Shown here: positions 23,913-33,027 of the stretch, piece by piece
Layout: each line of letters begins with the position of its first letter
Numbering within the stretch: the first letter of the stretch is position 1
Notes under the pieces: generated by a model
What the model was told of the DNA's origin: nothing
The model's input: only the letters and a program-made list of their open reading frames with translations
Database searches by the model: none
Position numbers and translations under genes: made by a program
Assembly (NCBI GenBank): GCA_965116935.1
Contig: OZ220737.1
Coordinates: 1,178,001-1,242,000 of the forward strand
Direction: 5' to 3'
DNA length: 64,000 nt
Origin: VXYL01 sp965116935
GTDB lineage: Bacteria > Pseudomonadota > Gammaproteobacteria > Pseudomonadales > Azotimanducaceae

Positions 23913-26034
23913 CTGGCTGCGCCGCAAACGGCTCGGCGGAAAGAGCGGGATCGGCCGAAATGGCGGGCTCCGCGGCGTTTCCGCAGCGCAGGCTCCCGCA
24001 AGGGAGTTGCACGACCGCAACAAGGAACAGCGCACGTTCAATGCGCGTGCCGCCATCAGCATGGTGCTGGTGGCCGCGGCCTTCTTGGTGCTGTTCGGAC
24101 GCATGGTGCAGCTTCAGGTGTTCGAGGCCGACGCCTATCGCGCCCGCTCGGACAACAACCGCGTGCAGACCGTGGCGGTGGCACCTAGGCGCGGCCTCAT
24201 CTATGACCGCAATGGCCACCTCTTGGCCGGCAACCGCACGATCCATTCGATTGCGGTGGTTACGGAACGCGCCGGCAACATCGATGCCCTGCTCGAGGAG
24301 GTGGCCGCGCTGGTGCCGCTCGCGGAGGCGGACATCGTCGGCTTCCACAAGCGCTTGAAGGCAAAGCGACGGCCGCTCGAGCCCATCCCACTCAAGCTCA
24401 ACATCAACGAACGAGAGCGCGCCACCGTGCGGGTGAACGAGTTTCGTCTGCCAGGCGTGCAAGTGCGCGCCGATATCGTGCGGCACTACCCGGAACCGTT
24501 GCAGATGACCCATGCCATCGGCTCGGTGCGGCGCATCGACGAGACCGATCTTAAGCGACTCGACGAGGCCCGCTATGCCGCCACCGCCTTCATCGGCCGC
24601 CACGGCGTGGAACAGTTCTACGAGGACTCGCTGCACGGCGAGCCGGGCCATCGTCGCGTCGAGACCGACGCCCGGGGGCGGCAGGTGCGGACGCTGTTCG
24701 AGCAGCCCGCGCGCGCCGGAGCGGATATCACGCTGCACCTCGACGCGAGCCTGCAACGCGCCGCCGCCGCCGCGCTCGGCGACCGCCGAGGCGCCATCGT
24801 AGCCATCGAACCGCGCACGGGCGGCGTCCTCGCGCTCCTCAGCCAGCCCGGCTACGACGCCAATCTCTTCGTCACCGGCATCAGCGCGGCGCAGTATCAC
24901 GAACTCAAGGCATCGCGGCAGACGCCGCTGTTCAACCGTGCCACCCGCGGTCTCTACGCGCCCGGTTCCACCTTCAAGCCGGTCATGGGGCTCGCCGGCG
25001 TCAGCCACGGCGTCACCACTTGGGAAGACACCGTCAACGATCGCGGCTCGTTCCGCATCAATGGCCAAGGCCGCGTTTACCGCGACTGGAGCTGGCAACC
25101 CGGCAACTCCGGCGGACAGGGCATCGTCAACCTGCACCGCGCCATCTATCGCTCGTCTAACGTCTATTTCTACAGCTTGGGTGCCGAGCTCAACATCGAT
25201 GATCTGTCGAGCTTCGCGGGGCAGTTCGGCTACGGTCGGAACACGACTGTCGATATCGCATTTGCCGCGTCCGGCGTGCTGCCGAGCCGGGACTGGAAGC
25301 GCGGCGCGATGAACGAGGCATGGTATCCCGGAGACACCGTGAATCTGGCCATCGGCCAGGGGTTCCTGCTGGCAACGCCGCTGCAACTGGCCGCTGTCAC
25401 CGCCACCATCGCCAATCGCGGCCACCCCGTGCGACCGCGTCTGCTGCTGTCGAGCGACGGTGAGGTGCGCGAACACGATCCGCCGCCGCCGCTGCCCCCC
25501 GTGGCTGGACCCACGCCGGAAGACTGGGAGCGCATGGTGGACGCTATGGAGGCGGTGGTGCATCGCGGCAACAAGGGCTACCTGCAGAACGGCACGGCGT
25601 GGTTCCACATCGGCCAAGACGACATTCCCTATCGCATGGCGGGCAAGTCCGGCACCGCCCAAGTGGTGGGGATTCCGCAAGGTGAGGAGTACGACGAGGA
25701 GGCGCTCGACGAGTTCGAGCGCAAGCATGCGTGGTTCATCGCCTTCGCGCCAGCAGACGATCCCCGCATCGCCCTCAGCGTGCTGGTGGAGAACGGCGGT
25801 GGCGGCAGTTCGGTTGCGGCGCCGGTGGCGCGCGCCGTGCTCGACTCCTATCTGCTCGACGAAGCTGGCGACCTCAAGGAGATGCCGCAGCATTGGCTCG
25901 CGGCCGGTTCGGCGGCGGGATTCGGTGTAAGCGGCCGGCAGCCGAGACGGCCAGCAGCCCGGCAGCAACTGCCACCGTCCGAAGGCCAGCGGCTCGCGCA
26001 GCGAGTTGCCGACGCGCCCGTCAGGGCGCACTAA
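23902..26034 (+). CDS. mrdA: PBP2, rod-shape transpeptidase
   Basis: 710 residues from the ATG at 23902, which has GGAGG eight bases upstream; the ATG two codons earlier is too close. PBP2 crosslinks peptidoglycan during elongation with RodA. It has one N-terminal membrane anchor (about residues 50-70), a dimerisation/pedestal region, and a transpeptidase domain with S356-T-F-K359, S418-S-N420 and K582-S-G584. The last ~20 residues are encoded by a copy of the double-hairpin repeat, so the natural C-terminus was probably shorter. It overlaps rlmH and is followed ten bases on by rodA. Confidence 0.95.
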   Translation: MAVNWLRRKRLGGKSGIGRNGGLRGVSAAQAPARELHDRNKEQRTFNARAAISMVLVAAAFLVLFGRMVQLQVFEADAYRARSDNNRVQTVAVAPRRGLIYDRNGHLLAGNRTIHSIAVVTERAGNIDALLEEVAALVPLAEADIVGFHKRLKAKRRPLEPIPLKLNINERERATVRVNEFRLPGVQVRADIVRHYPEPLQMTHAIGSVRRIDETDLKRLDEARYAATAFIGRHGVEQFYEDSLHGEPGHRRVETDARGRQVRTLFEQPARAGADITLHLDASLQRAAAAALGDRRGAIVAIEPRTGGVLALLSQPGYDANLFVTGISAAQYHELKASRQTPLFNRATRGLYAPGSTFKPVMGLAGVSHGVTTWEDTVNDRGSFRINGQGRVYRDWSWQPGNSGGQGIVNLHRAIYRSSNVYFYSLGAELNIDDLSSFAGQFGYGRNTTVDIAFAASGVLPSRDWKRGAMNEAWYPGDTVNLAIGQGFLLATPLQLAAVTATIANRGHPVRPRLLLSSDGEVREHDPPPPLPPVAGPTPEDWERMVDAMEAVVHRGNKGYLQNGTAWFHIGQDDIPYRMAGKSGTAQVVGIPQGEEYDEEALDEFERKHAWFIAFAPADDPRIALSVLVENGGGGSSVAAPVARAVLDSYLLDEAGDLKEMPQHWLAAGSAAGFGVSGRQPRRPAARQQLPPSEGQRLAQRVADAPVRAH

Positions 26035-26035
26035 C
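25983..26035. repeat. Double-hairpin repeat, copy 2, inside the 3' end of mrdA
   Basis: CGGCTCGCGCAGCGAGTTG followed by GCGCCCGTCAGGGCGC. It is translated as the basic, low-complexity tail of PBP2 (QRLAQRVADAPVRAH), and the stop codon sits at its right edge. Confidence 0.75.
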
Positions 26036-26044
26036 GGCGACACG

Positions 26045-27190
26045 ATGAGCGATTTCAGTCGTACCGGCACCGTCGACGCGGCGGCGTCAACCAGGCGCAA
26101 ACGCCGGCGCATTCGCACCGACGGCTGGCTGCTGGCGGGGCTCGCCCTGGTGTCGTGCTTTGGCCTCGTGGTCATGTACAGCGCCAGCGGACGCGACATG
26201 GGCGCCGTGGTGGATCAGGCGACGAAACTGGGCCTCGGCTTTCTGGCGCTGATTGTGCTGGCGCACCTGCAACCGGAGCTGTTCCGACGCTGGACGCCAG
26301 CGGTGTATGGCGCGAGCGTCCTTCTGCTGGTCTGGGTGCTGTTCGACGGCGCCACCGTAAAGGGTTCGCAGCGCTGGATCGACTGGCCCGGGCTGCCCCG
26401 ATTCCAGCCTTCCGAGGCAATGAAGGTGGCAGTGCCGCTTGGGCTTGCCTGGCTCATCGGTCGCCACACGCTACCGCCACGCTTCCGGGATGTGGCGGTG
26501 GCACTGCCGATCATCGGCTTGCCGGCGCTCCTGGTCGCGCTGCAGCCCGATCTCGGCACGGCGGTTGTTGTGGCGGCCGGCGGCCTTGGCGTGATCTTCC
26601 TGTCGGGAGTGCGCTGGCGCTGGATCGCGGCGGCCATCCCCGCGGCGCTTGCCGCGCTGCCGGGGCTGTGGTTCGTGATGACGGACTACCAGCGCGGCCG
26701 GGTGCTTACCTTGTTCGATCCGGAGCGCGATCCCCAAGGCGCCGGCTGGAACATCATCCAGTCGAAAACCGCCATCGGCTCGGGTGGATTCTTCGGCAAG
26801 GGGCTCGGCAACGGCACCCAGAGCCAGCTCGACTTCCTGCCGGAACGCGAAACCGACTTCATCATCGCCGTGATCGGCGAGGAGCTCGGGCTTTTGGGCG
26901 TTTTGGTGGTGGTGCTGCTGTACCTGCTCGTGGTGGCGCGCTGCCTCTATATGGCGACTGAAGCGCGGGACAACTTCGGGCGCCTGTTCATCGGCGGCTT
27001 CACCATTGTGTTCGCGCTTTCGGCCTTTGTTAACATCGCGATGGTGTCGGGGCTACTGCCCGTTGTGGGGCTGCCGCTGCCGCTTGTGAGCATGGGAGGC
27101 ACCTCCACGCTGGTGGTGTTGGGCGCATTTGGCGTGGTGATGGCAATCCACGGCGCCGGGCAGCAGGCGAGGGTCCGGCCAAGGGGCTGA
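26045..27190 (+). CDS. rodA: RodA, SEDS peptidoglycan glycosyltransferase
   Basis: 381 residues from the ATG at 26045. A SEDS-family polymerase of the elongasome, partner of PBP2. About ten hydrophobic helices; the family motifs KGSQRWIDWPGLPRFQPSE, QPDLGTAVV and ETDFIIAVIGEELGL (with the catalytic Asp region near WIDW) are present. The N-terminal ~25 residues are basic and cytoplasmic. An earlier in-frame codon at 26006 lies inside mrdA. It is separated from mrdA only by the edge of a repeat. Confidence 0.95.
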   Translation: MSDFSRTGTVDAAASTRRKRRRIRTDGWLLAGLALVSCFGLVVMYSASGRDMGAVVDQATKLGLGFLALIVLAHLQPELFRRWTPAVYGASVLLLVWVLFDGATVKGSQRWIDWPGLPRFQPSEAMKVAVPLGLAWLIGRHTLPPRFRDVAVALPIIGLPALLVALQPDLGTAVVVAAGGLGVIFLSGVRWRWIAAAIPAALAALPGLWFVMTDYQRGRVLTLFDPERDPQGAGWNIIQSKTAIGSGGFFGKGLGNGTQSQLDFLPERETDFIIAVIGEELGLLGVLVVVLLYLLVVARCLYMATEARDNFGRLFIGGFTIVFALSAFVNIAMVSGLLPVVGLPLPLVSMGGTSTLVVLGAFGVVMAIHGAGQQARVRPRG

Positions 27191-27327
27191 ACGCCGGCGA
27201 GCCGGGCATGAAGACAGGACCTTCGATGACAAGTCGTAGCCAGATTGCACCCGTCACCGACCCTACGCACCACTCCTCTCAAAAGCTCATCCGACTCCTC
27301 CCCGGTTCCTCCCGTGCAAGGAATCTG

Positions 27328-27374
27328 CGCGCCCTAGCGGGCGCGGTGGCAGTTAGCTGCGCGAACTGCTGGCC
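27328..27374. repeat. Double-hairpin repeat, copy 3 (inverted)
   Basis: Read on the plus strand as GCGCCCTAGCGGGCGC then GCAGTTAGCTGCGCGAACTGC, i.e. in the opposite orientation to copies 1 and 2. It ends eight bases before the preferred mltB start codon and so separates rodA from mltB. Confidence 0.7.
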
Positions 27375-27381
27375 GCGGCGA

Positions 27382-28371
27382 ATGGCGATGCTCGGGACCG
27401 CCCTTGGCCTTCTCTGGCAGGGGGCGGCTCTCGCAGAAGGCTATGTTGAACGCGAAGACGTTCGGACCTACCTCGACTCCATTGCCTCGCGGCACGGCTT
27501 CGATCGCGACTGGCTCACGTCTGTAATTGCCGGCGCATCCCATCAAGAGAGCATCATCGCCGCGATTTCACGCCCTGCGGAGCGAGCGCTGGCGTGGCAC
27601 GAATACCGCGACATCTTCATCACCGAGCGGCGCATCGGCGGCGGCGTCGAGTTCTGGGACGCCAACGAAGCGGCCCTCGCGGAGGCGGCGGAACGCTACA
27701 ACGTACCGCCCCACATCGTCGTCGCCATCATCGGCGTCGAGACCAACTACGGCGGCAACACTGGCAGCTATCGGGTGCTCGACGCGCTGACGACCCTCGG
27801 CTTCGACTATCCGCGCCGGGCCGAATTCTTCCGCGGGCAACTGACGGAATTCCTGCTGCTGGTGCGGGAAGAGGGCTTGGACGCCGGCGCCCTCAAGGGT
27901 TCCTATGCCGGCGCGATGGGGCTCGGACAGTTCATCCCGTCGAGCTACCGCACCTTTGCGGTGGATTTCGACGCCGACGGCACGCGCGACATCTGGAACA
28001 ACCGCACCGACGCCATCGGCAGCGTGGCCAATTACTTCGCCGAGCACCGCTGGAAGGGGGCGCCGGTGATCGCCTTCAAGGTGGATTCGCCCCCTGCCAA
28101 TGCCGCCGAATTGGTCGATTCCGGCCTCAAGCCCACCCGCACCGCCGGGGATCTGCGCGCCCTTGGCATCGCCGTCCCCGCCCAGGTGAGCGATGACGAA
28201 CCCGCCAGCCTGCACCGCTTCGAGGCGGCGGACGGGGCGCAGTACTGGGTGGGCCTTGGCGACTTCTACGTCATCACGCGCTATAACCACAGCCGCATGT
28301 ATGCCCTCGCCGTGTTCGAGTTGGCCGAAGCCATACGCGAACGGCGCGAGGGCTCGGGAGCTGGCGCGTGA
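27382..28371 (+). CDS. mltB: MltB-type lytic transglycosylase
   Basis: 329 residues from the ATG at 27382, which opens a signal peptide (MAMLGTALGLLWQGAALA); the frame is open to 27208 but that part includes a repeat. It cleaves peptidoglycan glycan strands in the periplasm. The catalytic Glu is in AIIGVETNYGG; the family segments LGFDYPRRAEFFRGQLTEFL, GSYAGAMGLGQFIPSSYRTF, and DGTRDIWNNRTDAIGSVANY are all present. No lipobox is seen, so it is likely soluble. Its TGA overlaps an ATG (TGATG) that begins the repeat-bearing frame of rlpA. Confidence 0.93.
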   Translation: MAMLGTALGLLWQGAALAEGYVEREDVRTYLDSIASRHGFDRDWLTSVIAGASHQESIIAAISRPAERALAWHEYRDIFITERRIGGGVEFWDANEAALAEAAERYNVPPHIVVAIIGVETNYGGNTGSYRVLDALTTLGFDYPRRAEFFRGQLTEFLLLVREEGLDAGALKGSYAGAMGLGQFIPSSYRTFAVDFDADGTRDIWNNRTDAIGSVANYFAEHRWKGAPVIAFKVDSPPANAAELVDSGLKPTRTAGDLRALGIAVPAQVSDDEPASLHRFEAADGAQYWVGLGDFYVITRYNHSRMYALAVFELAEAIRERREGSGAGA

Positions 28372-28375
28372 TGGA

Positions 28376-28600
28376 GCCCTCAGCGCAGGGGAGGGCGAGG
28401 GGCCTCCCCTCGCAAGAGAAGCCCTCAGCGCGGGGGTGCGCGAGGGGCCTCCCCTCGCAAGAGAAGCCCTCAGCGCGGGGGTGCGCGAGGGGCCTCCCCT
28501 CGCAAGAGGAGCCCTCAGCTCGGGGGTGCGCGAGGGGCCTCCCCTCGCTAGAGGAGCCCTCAGCGCGGGGGTGCGCGAGGGGCTTCCCCTCGCAAGAGGA
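28376..28600 (+). repeat. Tandem repeat, 5 x 45 bp, between mltB and rlpA
   Basis: Five head-to-tail units of exactly 45 bp with few mismatches. The units are free of stops in the rlpA frame and read as PSARGCARGLPSQEE. The array begins five bases after the mltB stop. Each unit holds an internal palindrome (GAGGGGCCTCCCCTC). Because the unit is 15 codons, gain or loss of copies keeps the frame. It is either an untranslated spacer or an N-terminal repeat of RlpA. Confidence 0.9.
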
Positions 28601-28619
28601 GCCCGTTGCCCGGGCGCCG

Positions 28620-29456
28620 GTGACGCGATGGCAGGCGGGACTCGGCGCGGATGCCTTCGGATTCCTGCTGCGGCGCGGCGCTTGGCTCCTGCTCCCGCCG
28701 CTGCTCGCAGCATGTGTCAGCCAGGCGCCGGTGACGCGGCCCGATGCAGAGCCGACCCTTCCGCCGTCGCAACTGCCAGACGGCGCACCCGCCTCACCGC
28801 CGCCGGGGCTCGAACGGCAGCCGGATCCAACCGTCACCCACGAGACGCCACTGCCGTCCAAAAGCCGCCCCTATGAGGTTTTCGGCGAACGCTACGAGGT
28901 GCTCGACAGCGCCGACGGCTATGTCGAGGAGGGCTTGGCATCCTGGTATGGCACCCGCTTCGACGGCCTCGCCACCGCCACGGGCGAGACGTACGATCTC
29001 TACGAACTCAGCGCCGCGCATCGTTCGTTACCGCTGCCCTGCTGGGCTCGGGTGACAAACCTAGCCAACGGCAAGTCCACCATCGTCCGCGTCAACGACC
29101 GCGGCCCCTTCCACGAAGGCCGCATCATCGACCTGTCGTACGCCGCAGCAGTGAAGCTCGGCTTCGCCGACGCCGGCACAGCCAGGGTTCGGGTCGAGAC
29201 CGTGACGCCGGCAGACTTCCTGCCGCGTCCACCACCGCGCTACTTCGTCGAGGCCGGGCCTTTTGTGGACTTCGACAGCGCCGCCGGCAGCGCCGATGCA
29301 ATCGCCGCCATTGCCGAGACGAAGGCGTTGGTGGCGCGGGCCCGCAACGCCTTCATGGTGCGAATCGGGCCGCTGCCGAATCGATCCGAGGCGGAAAGGC
29401 TCAAAATGGTGGTGGCGTTCGGGCGCGAATGGTCGCCGGTCGTGATCGAGCAGTGA
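28620..29456 (+). CDS. rlpA: RlpA, septal-ring lytic transglycosylase lipoprotein
   Basis: 278 residues from the GTG at 28620, which opens a lipoprotein signal (LLRRGAWLLLPPLLAAC, modified Cys32). The double-psi beta-barrel domain is seen in GLASWYGTRFDGLATATGE, LPCWARVTNL, and RVNDRGPFHEGRIIDLSYAAA, with the catalytic Asp in NDRGPF. A SPOR domain follows (YFVEAGPFVDF to VRIGPLP) that binds denuded glycans at the septum. If translation instead starts at ATG 28371, coupled to mltB, 83 repeat-derived residues precede the signal, which would hide it; the GTG is therefore preferred. Confidence 0.9.
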   Translation: MTRWQAGLGADAFGFLLRRGAWLLLPPLLAACVSQAPVTRPDAEPTLPPSQLPDGAPASPPPGLERQPDPTVTHETPLPSKSRPYEVFGERYEVLDSADGYVEEGLASWYGTRFDGLATATGETYDLYELSAAHRSLPLPCWARVTNLANGKSTIVRVNDRGPFHEGRIIDLSYAAAVKLGFADAGTARVRVETVTPADFLPRPPPRYFVEAGPFVDFDSAAGSADAIAAIAETKALVARARNAFMVRIGPLPNRSEAERLKMVVAFGREWSPVVIEQ

Positions 29457-29477
29457 ATCATTAGGAGGTTGTCGTCC

Positions 29478-30674
29478 ATGCCGAACTCGGCACCCAAGCA
29501 TTCGATCTGGGCGAAGCGCGCCCGGGCCCTTCTTTGCGGCTGCACTTTGGCTGCAACGCTGGTTCCGACTGGCGCGGGCTTTGCTGCAGCCGCCGCCATC
29601 GTGCCGGCGGCGCCATCGGTTGCGGCCCGGAGCTACGTGATGATGGACGCCGAGACGATGCGCGTGCTGGCCGAGGGCGAGAGCCGCTTGCCACTGCCAC
29701 CGGCGAGTCTGACCAAGATCATGACGAGCTATGTGGCGGCGGTGGAACTCGCCGCGGGCCGCATTGCCCTCGATGACGAAGTGCCCGTGAGCGTCAACGC
29801 CTGGCGCACCGGCGGATCGCGCATGTTCGTGCGTGAGGGCACCAGGGTTTCGCTCGCCGACCTTCTGCGCGGCATCATCATTCAGTCGGGCAACGACGCC
29901 AGCGTAGCGGTGGCGGAATACATTGGCGGCGCCGAGAGCTCCTTCGCCGACATGATGAACCAGCACGCGGCAGAGATCGGCATGACGGACTCCACCTTCC
30001 GCAACGCCACGGGCCTGCCCGACGACGAGCACCTTTCCTCCGCCTACGACCTTGCGCTGCTCACCCGCGAACTCATCCGTCGCTATCCCGACCACTATGC
30101 GATCTATGCCGAAAAATCCTTCACCTACGCCGACATAGAGCAATCGAACCGGAACCAGTTGTTGTGGCTGGACGACTCCGTGGACGGCGTCAAGACAGGC
30201 CTCACTGACGCCGCGGGCTTTTGCCTCGTGGCTTCGGCTGAGCGCGCCGGGATGCGCCTCATCACCGCCGTGATGGGCACCGACAGCGCCGACATCCGCT
30301 CGCGGGAGACGCAGAAGCTCCTGTCCTGGGGCTTCCGATACTTCGAAACGAAGCAAATCTACAGTGCCGATGACGTGCTGGCGACGCCGGAAGTGTGGTA
30401 CGGCGAAGAGGAGAGCGTTGCGCTCGGAGTCGAGGAACTGCACGCCACCTTCCCCCGTGGGCGCCGGGAGGAGATGGAAACCGTCATCGACCTGCCGCCG
30501 GTGCTCGAAGCACCCATCGAAGTCGGCGCCCAAGTGGGCGAGATGCGGCTGGTGCTCGACGGCGACACGCTAGCTACCGCCCCCCTGTTGGCGCGAGCGG
30601 CGGTGGTGGAAGCTGGCTTTTTCTCCCGCGCGTGGGACGGCATCTATCTTTTCTTTCGAGACCTCATTGGCTGA
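29478..30674 (+). CDS. dacA: D-alanyl-D-alanine carboxypeptidase (PBP5/6)
   Basis: 398 residues from the ATG at 29478, which has AGGAGG nine bases upstream; a TTG at 29469 is weaker. It trims the terminal D-Ala of peptidoglycan stem peptides. A signal peptide runs to about VAARSYV; motifs are S77-L-T-K80, S137-G-N139 and K239-T-G241. The C-terminal beta domain ends in an amphipathic helix (AWDGIYLFFRDLIG) that anchors the protein to the inner membrane. It belongs to the mrdA-rodA-mltB-rlpA run. Confidence 0.95.
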   Translation: MPNSAPKHSIWAKRARALLCGCTLAATLVPTGAGFAAAAAIVPAAPSVAARSYVMMDAETMRVLAEGESRLPLPPASLTKIMTSYVAAVELAAGRIALDDEVPVSVNAWRTGGSRMFVREGTRVSLADLLRGIIIQSGNDASVAVAEYIGGAESSFADMMNQHAAEIGMTDSTFRNATGLPDDEHLSSAYDLALLTRELIRRYPDHYAIYAEKSFTYADIEQSNRNQLLWLDDSVDGVKTGLTDAAGFCLVASAERAGMRLITAVMGTDSADIRSRETQKLLSWGFRYFETKQIYSADDVLATPEVWYGEEESVALGVEELHATFPRGRREEMETVIDLPPVLEAPIEVGAQVGEMRLVLDGDTLATAPLLARAAVVEAGFFSRAWDGIYLFFRDLIG

Positions 30675-30743
30675 GCGCAGCAGCGTGCGCGGGAGCTTGG
30701 TCAAATGGTGACACCACGACCCGGCCCCCCTGCGCAGAAGGCC

Positions 30744-31367
30744 ATGCCTTCGCTGCACGTCCGTGACCTCGGGCTACGCGACTACAGCGAGGTGTTCCGC
30801 GCCATGCGCGAGTTCACCGATGCGCGCGGCGCCGACACCGTGGACGAACTCTGGTTCACCCAACATCCCGCCGTCTTCACCCAAGGCCAAGCGGGCCGAA
30901 GCGAGTTCATCCTTGCACCCGGCGACATTCCCGTGGTGCAAAGCGACCGCGGCGGCCAGGTGACCTACCACGGCCCGGGCCAGATCGTCGGCTACCTGAT
31001 GCTGGACTTGCGCCGCCTTGGGCTTTCTGTGCGCGGCCTGGTGAACGGCATCGAAAGCGCAATCGTCGCTCTCTTGGCGGAACATGGCATCGAGGCCGTC
31101 GGCCGCTCCGACGCCCGCGGCGTCTATGTCGGCAACGACAAGATCGCAGCCTTAGGCCTGCGCATCCGCCACGGCTGCAGCTATCACGGCCTCGCCCTCA
31201 ACGTGGACATGGACCTCGAGCCCTTCTCCCGCATCAACCCCTGCGGCCTGACGGACATCGGCGTGACGATGATGTCCACCCTCTCCCCCGGCTGCACGGT
31301 GGCGAACGTGCAACCCAAGCTAACCCGCCACCTCGCTGCGCAATACGGTCTCGACGCCACTTCCTAA
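30744..31367 (+). CDS. lipB: LipB, octanoyl transferase
   Basis: 207 residues from the ATG at 30744, where the family usually begins (MPSLHVRDLGLRDY); an ATG at 30705 would add 13. It moves octanoate from acyl carrier protein to lipoyl domains. Motifs RGGQVTYHGPGQIVGY, NDKIAALGLRI (catalytic Lys) and RINPCGL (catalytic Cys) are present. In relatives, a ybeD-like gene lies before it and lipA after; both are missing here, since repeat-rich accessory DNA begins at once downstream. Confidence 0.95.
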   Translation: MPSLHVRDLGLRDYSEVFRAMREFTDARGADTVDELWFTQHPAVFTQGQAGRSEFILAPGDIPVVQSDRGGQVTYHGPGQIVGYLMLDLRRLGLSVRGLVNGIESAIVALLAEHGIEAVGRSDARGVYVGNDKIAALGLRIRHGCSYHGLALNVDMDLEPFSRINPCGLTDIGVTMMSTLSPGCTVANVQPKLTRHLAAQYGLDATS

Positions 31368-31387
31368 CGCCCCGACGAACTCGACAC

Positions 31388-31468
31388 GGGCCTCGTAGGG
31401 GCGGGGCTTGTCCCGGCCCGTCCTGAACGCATCGACGAACTCGACACGGGACGGGACAAGCCCACCGC
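31388..31468. repeat. Inverted pair of GGGGCGGGGC-family palindromes
   Basis: The left arm is CTCGTAGGGGCGGGGCTTG and the right arm ACGGGACAAGCCC, with ATCGACGAACTCGACACGG between. A compact version of the elements at 41.1-41.3 kb. It lies directly after lipB. Confidence 0.65.
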
Positions 31469-31608
31469 CGAAGGGTGGTTTTCGGGGGTTGCAGGACTTC
31501 GCCGGAAGTCCTTTAACCTGCGGATAAACATAAATTTTTTGGGCATTTCGGGCACCGCCGGGGCACACTGCTTCTCAACACCCCCTTGTAACCGAACAGG
31601 GAACGGAA

Positions 31609-31760
31609 GTGAACAATCGACCCCTCATGCTGTCCGCAACCTTCGTCCGAAACGCCAACCGGCCCGGCCGCTACGGCGACGGCCGAGGCGGACTCGGCCT
31701 CGGCCTGCTCGTCCGGCCCGCGCTGCGCGGCGGCCTCAACAAGGCCACCAGCGCGTCCAC
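31609..31760 (+). pseudogene. N-terminal remnant of a tyrosine integrase
   Basis: A GTG-started frame encodes a segment ending RPGRYGDGRGGLGLGLLV, which matches the start of many proteobacterial tyrosine integrases (the arm-binding DUF4102 region, typically RNVxxPGRYGDGRGGxGLxLLV). After about 50 residues the similarity ends and the frame becomes low-complexity. No catalytic Arg-His-Arg-Tyr domain was found downstream. A GGGAACGGA ribosome-site-like stretch precedes the GTG. It marks a lost mobile element at the edge of the accessory region. Confidence 0.55.
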
Positions 31761-33027
31761 GTGCCTACCCTTGAACCCGCGCGCCCGCAGGCCCCGGAAG
31801 CCGACGCCGTGCAGCGTCTCCGCCGCGCCTGCGCCAGCACGAAGCGCCGGGCGCGCCGCGTCGCGTGCGAGCCCCCGCCGGTCGCCCTCCAGCAGCCGCA
31901 GCGGGTCGAAGTGCAGTTCGCGCATCGTCTCCGGTCTCTTCCCGACGGGGTGGCGTTCGATTCGAAGCTAGAGAGGGCCTCCGCCAGCGTCAACGACGGC
32001 GTGCTCACCGGATCGGTAAAGGCCGCTTGCGAGAGCGGCGGGCAGGCGCAGCCGCCTGATGCAGGTCGATCGCGGGAGATCGCTCGGCCGCGGCGTCGCC
32101 GCATCGGCCGGGCCCCGCGGCCGCGGTCGCGGCCAGGAGCGGACGTGGCTCGTTGAGTTCTGATGGGCGACCCGGCACCCGTCTGGGTGTCCGAACCCCG
32201 CACCTTCGTGCGGCAATGCCCGTCGACGCGTCTTCCCTTGCCGTCTCGTGCGGCAGCCGCGGCGTGTCTCTCGACATCGGTCCCGCCAGCCTTGTTCGGC
32301 ACGCGCCGCACCGCGCGGAGCCCTTCGGGCATGACGGGCTTCCCCGTCCCGCGCGATGCGTCGCACCACGACCGTTCGCCGCGCGCCGGCTTCCGGGCGC
32401 TGCGCGTCTCCGCGCCATGCCGCCTCCTGGCCGTCGGTGGTTCCGCCCACCGTCCGCGCGCTACCTGCGGACGTGGCGGACCGTGCCATGCGATGCGTCG
32501 ACCGCCGATGCTGCAGCGCCTGCAGCGTGGCACTGGTCGTCACCGTTCGGTGACGCCGTCATGCCGGGAACTTCCCGGCCATGTCGCACTTGGCGACGAG
32601 TTGACGCCGCGCGCTCTAGCACCGCGTCACCACGCCGGCACCAGCTTTCTTCTTAGCGGATTGTTTGCCGCCACTGGCCCGAATGCCGCCCTTGCGCCCC
32701 GTCACTACCGGATTCGCGTCACCGCTCTCCACCCGGCCGCAACGGCTTCCGGTCCGGTAGTGACGGGCGTTCCGCGTCACCTGCGCCGGACTCCCCGCCC
32801 GGCGAACACCACGCGCCGGCGACCATGGTCTCGTTGTCGCGGGTGACCTCTACGTCGGGGTAGCCTTGGCCGAGCGCGCGCAGAACCCGCTGACCGCCGT
32901 CCACGACCAACCGCCGCACGGTCGCAACGACGCGGTTTTCCGTGGCCTCTTCACGGATTCCCTTGACGTCCGCACGCTGGAGTGTAGGCTCCGCCCGCCC
33001 TTGACGTACCACCTGCCGGCGCGACCC
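31761..33027. other. Gene-free, G+C-rich degraded region
   Basis: Open frames here run in all six registers with arginine/proline/alanine-rich, domain-free products, typical of chance in GC-rich DNA. The stretch holds a repeat element at 32698-32767. A short motif near 32156-32200 (TTCTGATGG then CCCGTCTGGG) recurs at 36478-36510. No gene is supported. Confidence 0.6.
32698..32767. repeat. CCCGTCACTACCGGA inverted-repeat element, copy 1
   Basis: Arms CCCGTCACTACCGGA and TCCGGTAGTGACGGG, both perfect over 15 bases, 40 bases apart. About 45 bases to the left are also shared with copies 2 (36578) and 3 (39736): a GCCGCCACTGGCCCGAATG-type block. Copies occur only in the 32-40 kb accessory region, all in one orientation. 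Confidence 0.75.

Noticed and set aside
23770..26199. 809-codon minus-strand frame opposite mrdA
   Set aside because: Antisense shadow of PBP2 with no recognisable domain or ribosome site.
28376..28600. CRISPR-like array
   Set aside because: The 45-bp units are contiguous, with no unique spacers between them, and no cas genes are near.
31761..33027. Several frames of 120-265 codons on both strands
   Set aside because: Arg/Pro/Ala-rich products in every register with no domain; typical chance frames in GC-rich DNA.
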